From: Tateyamaria sp. syn59
GTDB taxonomy: Bacteria; Pseudomonadota; Alphaproteobacteria; Rhodobacterales; Rhodobacteraceae
Direction: 5' to 3'
Assembly: GCF_007995245.1 (NCBI RefSeq)
Contig: NZ_VCBA01000004.1
Location: 124,001-188,000 of the forward strand
DNA length: 64,000 nucleotides
This document shows, piece after piece, positions 44,290 to 52,439 of this stretch. Each line of letters begins with the position of its first letter. Position 1 is the stretch's first letter. Below the pieces are notes generated by a model. That model had not been told where the DNA came from. It did not search any database and saw nothing but the letters and a program-made list of their open reading frames with translations. The position numbers and the translations under genes were made by a program.

Positions 44290-45234
44290 ATGATGCTGGG
44301 CAAGACTGCCGGCGGGCTCTTCTGGATGTTCCGCTACCTTGAACGGGCCGAAAACACTGCACGGATGATCGACGCAGGTCTGCGCATTTCGTTGACGCGG
44401 TCGAGCGCTGCGGACAGCGAGTGGACGTCGATCCTGTCGTCGACCGGCCTCGCCTCCGCTTACGAGGCGGCACACGGCGCGCCCGAAGGCTCGAAAGTCA
44501 TCGACTTTCTGCTGCGCGACCCGAACAATCCCGGCTCGGTCATGGCGGGGATCGAAGCGGCCCGCATGAACGCCCGCGTGGTGCGCACCGCGCTCACCCG
44601 CGAGGTGTGGGAGGCCGTGAACGAATGCTACATGGTGCTCAAGCGCCTGCTGGCACGCCCCATCGAAGACCGCGACCTGCCCCGGGTGCTGCAGGTGATC
44701 CGGCAACGCAGCGCGTTTGTCCGGGGCGCGCTGCACGGCACCATGGTGCGCAATGACATCTACAATTTCGCCCGGATCGGCACCTTTTATGAACGCGCCG
44801 ACAACACTGCCCGGATCATCGACCAGAAATACTATATCCTGCTGCCTTCGGTCCGGCTGGTTGGCAGCCCGTCGGACAATGTGCAATGGGACACGATCCT
44901 GCGTGCCACGTCGACCACGCGCGCGTACCAGACCCTGCATGATGGCGATGTGGACCCCCGCGCCATTGCGCGTTTCCTGATCCTCGATGGTCGCCTGCCG
45001 CGCAGCCTCGCCTTCTGCTACGGCAAGATCAACGACAACCTCGGCTACCTGGAAAAGGAATACGGAACGCGGCACACCTGCCAGTCCCTTGCCGATGCAT
45101 TGTGTTCAAAATTTCGGTCGCATGACATGAACGCCATATTCGACTACGGCTTGCACGAATTCATCTCCGATTTCCTGCGCGACAGTGCGACGCTGGGCCG
45201 TCAAATCGAAATAGACTACCGGTTCATCGAGTAA
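44290..45234 (+). CDS. Alpha-E domain-containing protein (DUF403)
   Basis: A 314-residue all-helical protein. The start MMLGKTAGGLFWMFRYLERAENTARMIDAG gives the alpha-E signature WM.RY.ERAENTAR, and a second similar segment, GTFYERADNTARIIDQKYYILLP, sits near residue 165. The domain always accompanies the circularly permuted ATP-grasp protein and sometimes is fused to it, so it is likely a structural or substrate-holding partner. GGAGGAG lies 5 nt upstream, inside the 3' end of the ATP-grasp gene, showing coupling. Confidence 0.92.
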   Translation: MMLGKTAGGLFWMFRYLERAENTARMIDAGLRISLTRSSAADSEWTSILSSTGLASAYEAAHGAPEGSKVIDFLLRDPNNPGSVMAGIEAARMNARVVRTALTREVWEAVNECYMVLKRLLARPIEDRDLPRVLQVIRQRSAFVRGALHGTMVRNDIYNFARIGTFYERADNTARIIDQKYYILLPSVRLVGSPSDNVQWDTILRATSTTRAYQTLHDGDVDPRAIARFLILDGRLPRSLAFCYGKINDNLGYLEKEYGTRHTCQSLADALCSKFRSHDMNAIFDYGLHEFISDFLRDSATLGRQIEIDYRFIE

Positions 45235-45237
45235 GCC

Positions 45238-46038
45238 ATGCGCCTGAAAATCCACCACAAGACTCACTACACCTACGATGCCCCTGTGCCTTACGGCCTG
45301 CAGCAGATACGCCTGCGCCCCAAGTCGCGACCGGGACAGGTGGTCGAGGATTGGGACATCAATGTGACCGGCGGTGAGGTCGAAGTGTCGTTCGAGGATG
45401 AACACGCCAATGCCGTGGACCTGGTCAGCTTTACCCCCGGCCAGTCCGAGATTGAAATCACATGTACGGGCACCGTCGATATCGAGGACCGGGCGGGCAT
45501 CGTCGGCCCGCAGGGCGGATATGTCCCCCTATGGCTGTTCCGCCGCAGCACACCGCTGACCAAGGCTGGCGTGCGCGTTCGCGCCCTGATCGACGCCGCA
45601 CCACAGGACGGCGCGGCCGTCGACCGGCTGCATGCCCTGTCGGCCCTTGTGCTGGAGGCGGTGCCCTATTCCACGGACCAGGCGGCCTCTGACCTGTCTG
45701 CAGAAGACGTGATGGAGGCCGGGCACGGCGTGTGCCAGGATCACGCCCATGTCTTTATCACGGCAGCCCGCGCGCTGGGTTTCCCGGCGCGCTACGTTTC
45801 GGGCTATCTGATGATGAACGACCGTGTGGATCAGGATGCCAGCCACGCCTGGGCGGAGGCCCATATTGAGAACCTGGGTTGGGTCGGGTTCGATATCTCG
45901 AACGGCATCTCGCCCGATGCACGCTACGTGCGCGTTGCGACAGCCCTCGACTACCGCGGCGCGGCCCCTATCTCGGGTTTACGTTATGGTAACGCTGCGG
46001 AAGATATGTCTGTGATCTTGCAGGTACAGCAGCAATAG
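45238..46038 (+). CDS. Transglutaminase-like cysteine protease family protein
   Basis: A 266-residue protein with a transglutaminase-like fold, predicted as a peptidase or amide hydrolase. The N-terminal domain (MRLKIHHKTHYTYDAPVPYG) is the bacterial transglutaminase N-domain. The catalytic triad is visible as Cys in GHGVCQDHAHVFITAARALG (near residue 165), His in DASHAWAEAHI, and Asp in GWVGFDISNG. It follows the alpha-E gene by 3 bp. In the predicted system this enzyme could cut or transfer the product of the ATP-grasp partner. Confidence 0.93.
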   Translation: MRLKIHHKTHYTYDAPVPYGLQQIRLRPKSRPGQVVEDWDINVTGGEVEVSFEDEHANAVDLVSFTPGQSEIEITCTGTVDIEDRAGIVGPQGGYVPLWLFRRSTPLTKAGVRVRALIDAAPQDGAAVDRLHALSALVLEAVPYSTDQAASDLSAEDVMEAGHGVCQDHAHVFITAARALGFPARYVSGYLMMNDRVDQDASHAWAEAHIENLGWVGFDISNGISPDARYVRVATALDYRGAAPISGLRYGNAAEDMSVILQVQQQ

Positions 46039-46076
46039 CGCAGATTTGCCGTGAGTCGGGCGGGAACACACAAGAT

Positions 46077-46811
46077 ATGACATATTGCGTAGGGATGCGG
46101 CTGGACGCCGGGCTGATCTTTATGGCCGATACGCGGACAAACGCAGGTGTCGACAACATCTCGACCGTCAAGAAAATGCATACGTGGGAGGTTCCGGGCG
46201 AGCGGGTGATTGTCATCATGACCGCCGGCAACCTCGCCACGACGCAATCGGTAATCTCGCTGCTGGATGAGCGCTCGAAGGCGCCAGAGGAGCGTAAGCC
46301 CTCGATCCTTGAAGCGCCGTCGATGTTTCAAGTGGCGCGCGAGGTTGGCCGCACCTTGAAAGAGGTCATCGGTGCCAATGCGACAACCGGCATGGAGGCC
46401 GACGGCGCCTTTGGCGCAACGATGATCATCGGCGGTCAGATCAAGGGATCGGAGCCGCGCCTGTTTCTGGTCTATCCCGAGGGGAACTTCATCGAAGCCT
46501 CGGAAGACACGCCGTTCTTCCAGATCGGTGAGGCGAAGTACGGCAAGCCCATCATCGTGCGCGCCCATGATCCGGCGATGCGGTTCGAGGATGCGGTGAA
46601 GCTTTTGATGGTCAGCTTCGATTCGACCATAAAATCGAACCTGTCCGTTGGCCTGCCGCTGGATTATGTGACCTATACCGGTGACAGCCTGTGTATCACC
46701 CACGCCGAACGGATCGAGCCGGACGATCCCTACTACCAGATGGTGTCGAACGGCTGGGGCGAGGCACTAAAGGTCGCTTTTGATCAGCTGCCTGAGTTTT
46801 CCTTTGATTGA
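46077..46811 (+). CDS. anbu: Anbu, ancestral beta-subunit proteasome homologue
   Basis: A 244-residue proteasome/HslV-fold protein known as Anbu. The start MTYCVGMRLDAGLIFMADTRTNAGVDN leaves Thr as the N-terminal residue after Met removal, the expected catalytic Thr1; the aspartate in MADTRTN and lysine in STVKKMH fit proteasome positions 17 and about 32-33. The rest (IVIMTAGNLATTQSVISLLDE, FGATMIIGGQIKG) matches Anbu, which assembles into open helical rings in published structures. Proteolytic targets are unknown. It is the last gene of the ATP-grasp/alpha-E/transglutaminase cluster, 38 bp after the transglutaminase gene. Confidence 0.93.
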   Translation: MTYCVGMRLDAGLIFMADTRTNAGVDNISTVKKMHTWEVPGERVIVIMTAGNLATTQSVISLLDERSKAPEERKPSILEAPSMFQVAREVGRTLKEVIGANATTGMEADGAFGATMIIGGQIKGSEPRLFLVYPEGNFIEASEDTPFFQIGEAKYGKPIIVRAHDPAMRFEDAVKLLMVSFDSTIKSNLSVGLPLDYVTYTGDSLCITHAERIEPDDPYYQMVSNGWGEALKVAFDQLPEFSFD

Positions 46812-46929
46812 TTTAGCGGCCGCCTTGCGGCGACGATATGAAGTGTTGGGGCATCGCCATTGTCTCTCGCGCCAATGGCATCTCAATGACGATCCCCAAA
46901 CCCCGTGGTATTTTCAGTCAGAAGAAACA
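46812..46929 (+). repeat. 3'-end repeat element, copy 2, after anbu
   Basis: Starts as CGGCCGCCTTGCGGCG (stem CGCC-TTGC-GGCG), then TTGGGG...CCCCAA (46846-46899) enclosing GCCATTG...CAATGGC (46856-46879), and ends with the tail at 46908-46929 (GTATTTTCAG followed by TCAGAAGAAACA), identical over 22 bases to the copy at 26001-26022. The leading stem differs from copy 1 by a paired G/C swap. The convergent isomerase gene stops 2 bp further on. Confidence 0.75.
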
Positions 46930-46930
46930 A

Positions 46931-47323
46931 TCAGTGCATCTCAGGCGGGAGGTAGTCTCGGATCGAACTCACCTTGCGGCTGTGGTCCGGGTCGATCTCA
47001 CGCAGCTCGAGTGACAGCATGAACGGGTGATTGGCCATGTGGTCCATTGTGAACACTTTTGCCGCCTCGAAAATCGCCTCCGTGGCGTGCGTCTTTTGGG
47101 CCTCGCTCCGTCCCGCACCAAGTCGGATGGTAATGTCGACATAGCTGTGACGCGGATCCCCATCCGCAACCACGCTATGCGTGGCAGCATGTGCCCGAAC
47201 CCGGATGCCAGCGTGCGGAAAGACCCACGTGGCAGCGGCCGCATCCTTGAGCGCCACGCACAACGCGTGCATGTCGATCATGTCATCAAGGTTGGCGGAG
47301 TAGTCGAGGATGATATGCGGCAT
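46931..47323 (-). CDS. 5-carboxymethyl-2-hydroxymuconate isomerase-like protein
   Basis: A 130-residue tautomerase-superfamily protein. MPHIILDYSANLDD supplies Pro1 after Met removal, the catalytic base, and GIRVRAHAATHSVVADGDPRHSYVDITIRLGAGRS is the CHMI family core. In homoprotocatechuate degradation (HpaF) it isomerises a muconate; no other genes of that pathway are near, so the role here is open. It is the last gene of the minus-strand group, 22 bp after cobQ. Confidence 0.88.
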   Translation of the reverse strand: MPHIILDYSANLDDMIDMHALCVALKDAAAATWVFPHAGIRVRAHAATHSVVADGDPRHSYVDITIRLGAGRSEAQKTHATEAIFEAAKVFTMDHMANHPFMLSLELREIDPDHSRKVSSIRDYLPPEMH

Positions 47324-47345
47324 GGGTCAAGACTGGTGCGCCGCC

Positions 47346-48791
47346 CTACCGCGCGCAAGACAAAAGCTTGTCCACGTCCAGATGAGTTTCAAGGTGATCC
47401 GCCAGTGCATCGAGCGTTGCCTCGACCGTTGCGGTGTAAGACGCATTGCCATGGCTCACCCCAAACCCTGCAAGCCACGCGCGCCGGAACCCGTCATCGC
47501 GAAACATGCCGTGCAGGTAGCTGCCTGCCACACGGCCATCGGCGCTGATCGCACCCTCATCCTGCCCCGCAACCTGTGCAAAAGGGCGCGCGCGGTCCGG
47601 GCCGTCACTGCGCCCGATATGGATTTCATAGCCCTGAAACCGCTGCCTGCTGAGCGCATGTACCGCCTCAACCGTGGTCAGGCGTTTGTCGTCGGACATG
47701 ACCGTCTGCACATCCAGCAACCCAATTCCTTCGGTCGCGCCTGCCGGCCCCTCGATCCCATCCGGGTCATCCACAACCTGGCCCAGCATCTGAAACCCAC
47801 CGCAGATGCCCAGAACATGACCGCCGCGCCGCACATGGGCGCGCACGTCCTCGTCCCAGCCCTGCGCCTTGAGAAATTGCAGATCGCCACGCGTGGACTT
47901 GCTGCCGGGAATGATCACCACATCCGTATCGGCCGGCAGCGGCTGACCCGCATGCAGCATGGTCAGGCGCACACCCGGTTCCTGCGCCAGCGGGTCCAGA
48001 TCGTCGAAATTGGCGATGCGCGACAGCTTGAGGCAGACGATATGCAAGCCATCCGGGCGCGCGGGCGTGGCAATGTCCAGCGCGTCCTCGGCGGGTAGTT
48101 TCCACGCGTCAGTGAACCACGGCACGACGCCGAACCCACGCCAGCCGGTGTGCTCTTCGATCAGCGCATAGCCATCGTCGAACAAGCGCGGATCGCCGCG
48201 AAAACGGTTGATCAGAAAACCGCGGATCAGGGCCGCGTCGTCAGGATCAATCACCACCTGCGTGCCCACGATCTGCGCGATCACCCCGCCGCGGTCGATG
48301 TCACCGGCCAGCACCACGGGGCAGTCTGCTGCGCGGGCAAACCCCATATTTGCAATGTCACCGGGGCGCAGGTTCACCTCTGCCGGGCTGCCCGCCCCTT
48401 CGACCAGCACCAGGTCATGGCGCGCCTGCAGGCGGTGAAAACTGTCCAGCACCGGCGCCATCAGGGAAGGTTTCAGGGCTGCGTACTCCCGTGCCTTGAC
48501 GGTTGTCAGCCGCTTGCCCTGCACCACCACCTGGCTGCCCACGTCAGTCTCTGGCTTCAGCAGCACAGGGTTCATGTCCGTATGCGGCTCCAGCCCGCTG
48601 GCCATCGCTTGCAAGGCCTGCGCCCGGCCAATCTCGCCCCCGTCAACGGTCACGGCAGCGTTGTTCGACATGTTTTGCGGCTTGAACGGCGCCACCGCCA
48701 GCCCCCGCCGGACCGCCGCCCGGCACAGGCCCGCCACCAGCATCGACTTGCCGACGTTCGACCCGGTGCCCTGGAGCATCAGCGCCGTCAT
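47346..48791 (-). CDS. cobQ: Cobyric acid synthase CobQ
   Basis: CobQ amidates positions b, d, e and g of adenosylcobyrinic a,c-diamide, using glutamine and ATP. The start [24 protein letters not shown] carries the P-loop; [13 protein letters not shown] and [21 protein letters not shown] are family blocks. The glutamine amidotransferase domain has the nucleophile Cys in [12 protein letters not shown] (near residue 330) and histidines in YEIHIG and GSYLHGMF. The length is 481 residues. Its start overlaps the YdjM-like gene stop by 4 nt. The 3' end is 22 bp from the isomerase gene. Confidence 0.97.
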   Translation of the reverse strand: MTALMLQGTGSNVGKSMLVAGLCRAAVRRGLAVAPFKPQNMSNNAAVTVDGGEIGRAQALQAMASGLEPHTDMNPVLLKPETDVGSQVVVQGKRLTTVKAREYAALKPSLMAPVLDSFHRLQARHDLVLVEGAGSPAEVNLRPGDIANMGFARAADCPVVLAGDIDRGGVIAQIVGTQVVIDPDDAALIRGFLINRFRGDPRLFDDGYALIEEHTGWRGFGVVPWFTDAWKLPAEDALDIATPARPDGLHIVCLKLSRIANFDDLDPLAQEPGVRLTMLHAGQPLPADTDVVIIPGSKSTRGDLQFLKAQGWDEDVRAHVRRGGHVLGICGGFQMLGQVVDDPDGIEGPAGATEGIGLLDVQTVMSDDKRLTTVEAVHALSRQRFQGYEIHIGRSDGPDRARPFAQVAGQDEGAISADGRVAGSYLHGMFRDDGFRRAWLAGFGVSHGNASYTATVEATLDALADHLETHLDVDKLLSCAR

Positions 48792-49261
48792 TCCATAGGC
48801 TCCAGCTTGCGGCGCGCGACAAAGACGACACCGGTGACCGACCACAACGCAAGCTCGACAAAGATGGTCCAATGCAGAACTGAGGCGATGTACCAATTGT
48901 CCGTCGCGCCGGGCACAGCGACCAAAGGTCCGGCGAAGGAAAAAGAGCCCCAGCCCCAGGACACAGGCCCCGTGATCGTATCGAGCGCCATGTGCAAAAG
49001 CGCCCCGAGGCCTACGCCGATCAGCACCCGCGCCGTCAGTACGACGCCAAAGAACAGCATGACCGCCCACAGGGTCGGATCATGGGTCAGATAGTTGTGG
49101 CTATAGGACGCGGCACCATCCACCGCGAAAGACCACAGCACATCCAGATCCGGCGCGAGGGAGCCAACAATGATCGCCCAGAACATCACCGGATCACGGA
49201 AAAAGCCATTGTCGAGCGCAGACGCCAGCAGGTAACCCGCAGGTGCGTGACCAATGATCAT
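48788..49261 (-). CDS. YdjM-like membrane protein (DUF457, predicted metal-dependent hydrolase)
   Basis: A 157-residue inner-membrane protein with four predicted helices. It has the DUF457/YdjM pattern of dispersed metal-ligand residues: HAPAGYLLA near the start, [20 protein letters not shown] and [11 protein letters not shown]. Members are annotated as membrane-bound metal-dependent hydrolases; E. coli YdjM is SOS-induced, but biochemical function is uncertain. It lies between cobO and cobQ, overlapping cobQ by 4 nt and preceded by AGGGGA, so it is expressed with cobalamin genes although its place in the pathway is not known. Confidence 0.85.
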   Translation of the reverse strand: MIIGHAPAGYLLASALDNGFFRDPVMFWAIIVGSLAPDLDVLWSFAVDGAASYSHNYLTHDPTLWAVMLFFGVVLTARVLIGVGLGALLHMALDTITGPVSWGWGSFSFAGPLVAVPGATDNWYIASVLHWTIFVELALWSVTGVVFVARRKLEPME

Positions 49262-49300
49262 GGGCGTCCCCTGGTAAGGCGCACGTGCCGTGCGCCCTTG

Positions 49301-49912
49301 CTAGAACTCGACACCTTTCTGTGCCTTCACACCCAGATCCTTGAACGGGTGCTTGACCAGCGTCATCTCGGTGACAAGGTCTGCCGCTTCGATCAGTTCC
49401 GGCTTCGCATTGCGCCCGGTCAGCACGACATGGCTCATCTCGGGCTTTTTGGTCATCAGGAAGTCGACCACTTCATTGATGTCCAGGTAGTCGTAGCGCA
49501 GTGCGATGTTGATTTCATCCAGCAGGACGAACTGGATTTCCGGGTCGAGGATCTGTTCCTTTGCGATCCGCCACCCATTCTCGGCCGCAGCAATGTCACG
49601 CTCACGGTCCTGCGTTTCCCAGGTAAACCCCTCTCCCGACACAAAAAACCTGCATTCATCACTGAATTTCTCGCGCAGGAATGTCTTTTCGCCCGTATCC
49701 CAGTTCCCCTTGATGAACTGCACGACAGCGCACGGCATCCCATGGGCAATGCAGCGCATGATCATCCCGAACCCGGACGAGGATTTGCCCTTGCCCGGCC
49801 CGGTATGGACGATGATCAGACCTTTCTCCTCGGTCTTGGTCTCCATCATCTTGTCGCGGGCCGCCTTGATCTTTTTCATCTTGGCGTTGTGGCGTTCGGT
49901 GATGTCGTCCAT
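49301..49912 (-). CDS. cobO: Cob(I)yrinic acid a,c-diamide adenosyltransferase
   Basis: CobO transfers adenosyl from ATP to the reduced cobalt of the corrinoid. The P-loop IVHTGPGKGKSSSGFGM lies near residue 33, and VVQFIKGNWDTGEK, LDEINIALRYDYLDINEVV and VVLTGRNAKPELIEAADLVTEM are CobA/CobO/BtuR hallmarks. The length is 203 residues. GGAGG lies 6 nt upstream of the ATG at 49912. It follows the HAD gene by 67 bp and precedes the YdjM-like gene. Confidence 0.97.
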   Translation of the reverse strand: MDDITERHNAKMKKIKAARDKMMETKTEEKGLIIVHTGPGKGKSSSGFGMIMRCIAHGMPCAVVQFIKGNWDTGEKTFLREKFSDECRFFVSGEGFTWETQDRERDIAAAENGWRIAKEQILDPEIQFVLLDEINIALRYDYLDINEVVDFLMTKKPEMSHVVLTGRNAKPELIEAADLVTEMTLVKHPFKDLGVKAQKGVEF

Positions 49913-49979
49913 GGCGTCCTCCGGGGTTTCACTCTTGTTGGTGCCATCATTTTGCGGTGGGTGCCAGAGGTGTCGGCGC

Positions 49980-50588
49980 TTACATCACCCGATCCAGAAA
50001 TGCGGTCAGCCCGGCGCGGCTTTGATCAGTGAAATGAAATGCCTCCCAACCCCTCGCCTGCGCCGCATCGACATTGCGCTTGGTGTCGTCGATGAGGATA
50101 TGGGCCGCGCGTGGCGCAGCGCTCCACGCTTCAATGTGCTCGAAATACGCGGCGTCGGGCTTGGCATGCCCGATCCGGCCAGAGGCAAAGATGCGCTCGA
50201 CCAATTTTCCAAAGCCCATCTGCTCTTCGATATAGCTCGCCCGCCGTGGCTCGTTGTTCGTTCCAATCACATGGCGCGCATCAGGTCGGTTTAGATGCGC
50301 CAACACCTCACCGTCCGGCAAAGCGTCCCTTGCAAACCAATAGGCCATGAATTCATCCGCATCGACCTCGTGCCCCTCAATCTGCAGCCACGCCGCCAAC
50401 TCCGCCCGCAGGTCCACATGTCCGCGCATGATCCCCGCAAGCCGATCCGGATGGAACAGGTGACCCGCCAATGCGGCAAGCTCAATGCCCCAATCCTCCA
50501 TCAGCGTATCAGCCCAGACAAACCGGCCATCCACGATGTTGGCGTTCAACACGCCATCAAAATCCCAGACAATGATCTTTAGTGACAT
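49980..50588 (-). CDS. HAD-superfamily hydrolase
   Basis: A 202-residue haloacid dehalogenase-type hydrolase. Motif I is WDFDGVLNANIV (residues about 7-18), motif II IGTNNEPRRA (near residue 113), motif III lysine in GHAKPDAAYFEHI, and motif IV ILIDDTKRNVDAA. It is likely a phosphatase; the substrate is unknown. The start at 50588 (MSLKIIVWD) has GGAG 6 nt upstream. It is divergent from the cobalamin riboswitch and the first gene of the minus-strand run toward cobO and cobQ, so a role in corrinoid side-chain or nucleotide metabolism is possible but unproved. Confidence 0.88.
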   Translation of the reverse strand: MSLKIIVWDFDGVLNANIVDGRFVWADTLMEDWGIELAALAGHLFHPDRLAGIMRGHVDLRAELAAWLQIEGHEVDADEFMAYWFARDALPDGEVLAHLNRPDARHVIGTNNEPRRASYIEEQMGFGKLVERIFASGRIGHAKPDAAYFEHIEAWSAAPRAAHILIDDTKRNVDAAQARGWEAFHFTDQSRAGLTAFLDRVM

Positions 50589-50684
50589 GACGCGCTCCGT
50601 TTGCGACCAAGATAGAAGGGAAGCCGTCCCGTCACCATCCCGATCACGCTTGACTCTGTTTGCCCCGCCCCGCACTACAGTCGT

Positions 50685-50870
50685 GTTGGTGCCCGCGGTT
50701 CGCTGTGGGTGAAAAGGGAATGCCACGGGTCGCAAGGCCCAAACGCAGCCGCCCCCGCGACCGTGACCGGAAAGGGTGCTCCACGCCACTGGCTCATAAG
50801 GCCGGGAAGGCAGGGCAGCCGCAGAGGCGAACGCCTCGGGATCCGCAAGCCGGGAGACCTGCCAGCCAAA
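50685..50870 (+). promoter_or_regulatory. Cobalamin riboswitch
   Basis: The aptamer hallmarks occur in order: GGTGCC at 50688, the AAAAGGGAA segment, CGCCACTGGC near 50783, GGGAAGGC near 50803, and the B12 box GCAAGCCGGGAGACCTGCC at 50845-50863. The remaining 96 nt to the DUF1636 start can hold an expression platform; no T-run terminator is seen, so control of translation is more likely. It should repress the DUF1636-cobWNGHIJ run when adenosylcobalamin is plentiful. Confidence 0.92.
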
Positions 50871-50966
50871 GAAGGACGAAACCGGACGGGGTGTGCCGGG
50901 TGTCGGGACACCACGGCCATTCGCCGCCCGCCATCTGCCATGCCGTCCCCGCGACTGGGAAATGAG

Positions 50967-51341
50967 ATGGCCGAATTGCCCCCCGTAGAACTCTTGGTCT
51001 GCGTCAAATGCCGCCGCGAGCTGGACGTGCCTGAAGACGGCACACGCCCCGGCGAAGCGCTCTATGCCGAGCTAGCAAACCGCACCATGCCGGAGGGAGT
51101 GACGCTCAAAGCCGTGGAATGCCTGTCCAACTGCTCCTCCGGCTGCTCCGTCGCAGTGCGCGGCGGCGCAAACCGCTGGACCTACGTCTACGGCAATCTG
51201 ATGGAAGACCGCGACGCCGACATGGTCGTCGAAGGGGTCTCCAAATACGCCGCCACCTCCGACGGCCTCGTCCCCTGGCGCGAGCGCCCCGAACATTTCC
51301 GCAAAAACTGCATCGCCCGCATCCCTCCACAGGAGTTCTGA
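50967..51341 (+). CDS. DUF1636 family cysteine-rich protein
   Basis: A 124-residue protein with four cysteines arranged like thioredoxin-like ferredoxins: LLVCVKCRREL near the start and CLSNCSSGCSVAV near residues 53-65. This suggests a [2Fe-2S] cluster or metal binding. DUF1636 genes often neighbour cobW/cobN, so metal delivery or sensing for cobalt is a fair inference; no activity is known. It is the first gene after the cobalamin riboswitch and 3 bp before cobW. Confidence 0.88.
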   Translation: MAELPPVELLVCVKCRRELDVPEDGTRPGEALYAELANRTMPEGVTLKAVECLSNCSSGCSVAVRGGANRWTYVYGNLMEDRDADMVVEGVSKYAATSDGLVPWRERPEHFRKNCIARIPPQEF

Positions 51342-51344
51342 TCT

Positions 51345-52427
51345 ATGGCCAACCTGAACAAGACCCCCGTCACCGTCATCACGGGCTTTCTCGGCTCGGG
51401 CAAGACAACCCTCGTGCGTCACCTGATGCAGAACCCGCAGGGCAAACGCCTCGCCATCGTGGTTAACGAGTTCGGCGACGTGGGCGTGGACGGCGACATC
51501 CTCAAAAGCTGCGCCATCCCCGACTGCCCGGCCGAAAACATCATGGAACTGGCCAACGGCTGCATCTGCTGCACCGTGGCCGACGACTTCATCCCGACGA
51601 TCGAGGCGCTCATGGCCCTCGACCCGCAACCCGAGCACATCCTGATCGAAACCTCCGGCCTCGCCCTGCCCAAGCCCCTGCTCAAAGCCTTCGACTGGCC
51701 CGACATCCGCAGCCGCATCACCGTGGACGGCGTGATTGCCCTTGCCGATGCCGAAGCGGTTGCCGCAGGCCGCTTCGCCCCCGATGTTGCCGCTGTCGAT
51801 GCCCAGCGCGAAGCGGATGACAGCCTCGACCATGAAACCCCGCTGTCGGAAGTGTTCGAAGACCAGATCAGCTGCGCCGACATCATCCTGCTGACCAAGC
51901 CCGACCTCGCCGGCCCTGATGGCGTCGCCAGAACCAAGGAAATCATCGCCGCCGAGGCCCCCCGCCCCTTGCCCGTCGTCGAAGTGGCCGAGGGCGTCGT
52001 GGACCCCCGCATCATACTGGGCCTTGAGGCGGCGGCCGAAGACGACATGGACGCCCGGCCCAGCCATCACGAACATTACCACGACCACGATGGTGACCAC
52101 CACCATCACGACCATGACCACGACGACTTTGACAGCGTGATCATCGACATCCCCGAAGTGGACGACCCCGCGCAACTTGTCGCCCGGATCGAGACGATGG
52201 CGAAGACCCAGAACATTCTGCGCGTCAAAGGCTACGCCGCCGTCACCGGCAAACCCATGCGCCTGCTGGTCCAGGCCGTCGGTGCCCGCGTCCGCCACCA
52301 GTTCGACCGCCCTTGGGGCCCGAACGAACAGCGCCAAGGGCGTTTGGTCGTGATTGCCGAACATGACGACGTGAATGCGGCAGCGATCCGCGGCGCATTG
52401 ACGGATGTTCCGGCAGCCGCCGAGTAG
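51345..52427 (+). CDS. cobW: CobW, cobalt-related GTPase metallochaperone
   Basis: A 360-residue G3E-family GTPase thought to deliver Co(II) for corrin synthesis. Walker A is GFLGSGKTTLVRHLM (near residue 13), the metal-binding motif is NGCICCTVADDF (CxCC, near residue 67), and LIETSGLALPKPLL is the switch region. A histidine/aspartate-rich linker spans about residues 240-262, with more than ten histidines, then the CobW C-terminal domain (RVKGYAAVTGKPMRLLVQ). It lies between DUF1636 and cobN. Confidence 0.96.
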   Translation: MANLNKTPVTVITGFLGSGKTTLVRHLMQNPQGKRLAIVVNEFGDVGVDGDILKSCAIPDCPAENIMELANGCICCTVADDFIPTIEALMALDPQPEHILIETSGLALPKPLLKAFDWPDIRSRITVDGVIALADAEAVAAGRFAPDVAAVDAQREADDSLDHETPLSEVFEDQISCADIILLTKPDLAGPDGVARTKEIIAAEAPRPLPVVEVAEGVVDPRIILGLEAAAEDDMDARPSHHEHYHDHDGDHHHHDHDHDDFDSVIIDIPEVDDPAQLVARIETMAKTQNILRVKGYAAVTGKPMRLLVQAVGARVRHQFDRPWGPNEQRQGRLVVIAEHDDVNAAAIRGALTDVPAAAE

Positions 52428-52439
52428 GAACCGCCCCCG

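Noticed and set aside
50941-50958. Partial GTCCCCGCG match near the riboswitch
   Set aside because: Only the left half of the palindrome is present, and the rest reads as riboswitch expression-platform sequence.
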